A DNA stretch of 42,832 bases from an uncultured Alphaproteobacteria bacterium (GTDB lineage Bacteria > Pseudomonadota > Alphaproteobacteria > HIMB59): assembly GCA_902521485.1 (NCBI GenBank), contig CABYRQ010000010.1:1-42832 (forward strand), read 5' to 3'. The notes beneath the pieces were generated by a model, which ran no database searches, was not told where the DNA came from, and was given only the letters and a program-made list of their open reading frames with translations. Positions 42,604 through 42,832 of the stretch are shown here, in pieces. Position 1 is the first letter of the stretch, and each line of letters opens with the position of its first letter. The position numbers were made by a program, and so were the translations under genes.

Positions 42604-42832
42604 ATGAAAACTAAAAAACTTATAGTTATAATATTTAGTGCTGCACTAGGCATAAGTTTCTTATTTATTGGATTTGGGTCCTATGTGGGTAAAAATTATG
42701 TTTTAAAAGTAGGAAACCAAAAAATATCAACATCTGAGTTTTCTAGAGCATATGAAAACTATAAATCAGAAAATGACCTTTCTAATTTATCAGAACAAGA
42801 AGAGTTATTTTCAAAAGTTCAATTTACTAATC
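42604..42832 (+). CDS. ppiD: PpiD/SurA-like peptidyl-prolyl isomerase, N-terminal part (runs off window)
   Basis: 76 complete residues from ATG 42604 to the window edge. A basic start (MKTKK) is followed by a hydrophobic anchor (LIVIIFSAALGISFLFIGFG) and then KVGNQKISTSEFSRAYENYK, the N-terminal chaperone-domain signature of PpiD/SurA_N proteins. PpiD is an inner-membrane-anchored periplasmic folding factor. Divergent placement from tpiA is the common order in alphaproteobacteria, which supports the call although the isomerase domain is not visible. Confidence 0.8.
   Translation, partial: MKTKKLIVIIFSAALGISFLFIGFGSYVGKNYVLKVGNQKISTSEFSRAYENYKSENDLSNLSEQEELFSKVQFTN

Noticed and set aside
42573..42653. 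N-terminal extension of tpiA
   Set aside because: It would overlap the start of the ppiD-like gene on the other strand, and the first TIM strand begins at ATG 42572.

Overview
The window is AT-rich, densely packed bacterial chromosome. Genes abut or overlap by 1-23 bases, no gap exceeds about 150 bases once the tRNAs are counted, and there are no insertion sequences, integrases, phage genes or CRISPR arrays. The right half carries a gene order typical of alphaproteobacteria: ppiD <-> tpiA-secG-pyrG-kdsA-eno-ftsB-pdhA-pdhB-pdhC-lpd-lipA, then ispDF and ntrY-ntrX-trkA. The E1-beta subunit has an N-terminal lipoyl domain and there is an NDUFS4-type complex I subunit. Together with the low GC, compaction and many binding-protein transporters, this suggests a streamlined marine alphaproteobacterium (SAR11-like or HIMB59/AEGEAN-169-like). 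That placement is inference.

1-7805 is the accessory part. A leftward arm (partial RraA-like protein, two-domain SnoaL/NTF2-like protein, bicupin) diverges from a rightward arm (a second two-domain SnoaL-like protein, a histidinol-dehydrogenase-family enzyme resembling sulfopropanediol dehydrogenase HpsN, a MalK/UgpC-type ABC ATPase without permeases, an SDR oxidoreductase, a HAD-like protein lacking the catalytic aspartates, and a 94-residue protein). It looks like a catabolic module for a small polar organic substrate, bounded on the right by the 3' end of tRNA-Arg(TCT).

7887-13568 holds tRNA-Arg, a branched-chain amino acid type ABC transporter (livG-F-H-M with livK converging on it across a hairpin), the complex I accessory subunit and tRNA-Pro(TGG). 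13621-19116 holds a Nudix hydrolase, a serine-biosynthesis set (serC-serA preceded by a DUF1015 gene), two poorly characterised genes (a degraded Gfo/Idh-like protein and a 100-residue protein), a possible 29-residue membrane peptide and a gpt-like purine phosphoribosyltransferase. 19131-23766 is a complete BMP-family nucleoside-type ABC transporter; with gpt it suggests purine scavenging.

23826-30564 is one leftward overlapping operon: ntrY-ntrX-trkA-inositol-monophosphatase family-beta-hydroxyacid dehydrogenase-AlkA-type glycosylase. Its first gene starts head-to-head with ispDF, the start codons lying within 7 bases. 31694-42572 is the long leftward central-metabolism operon (triose phosphate isomerase to lipoyl synthase), and the window ends inside a divergent ppiD-like gene.

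The points most worth a second look are the accessory module and its HAD-like protein without motif I, an NtrX whose AAA+ domain has lost the GAFTGA loop and Walker motifs, a pyruvate dehydrogenase E2 with two tandem E3-binding-domain-like segments, DUF1015 in a serine operon, and the 29-residue peptide.
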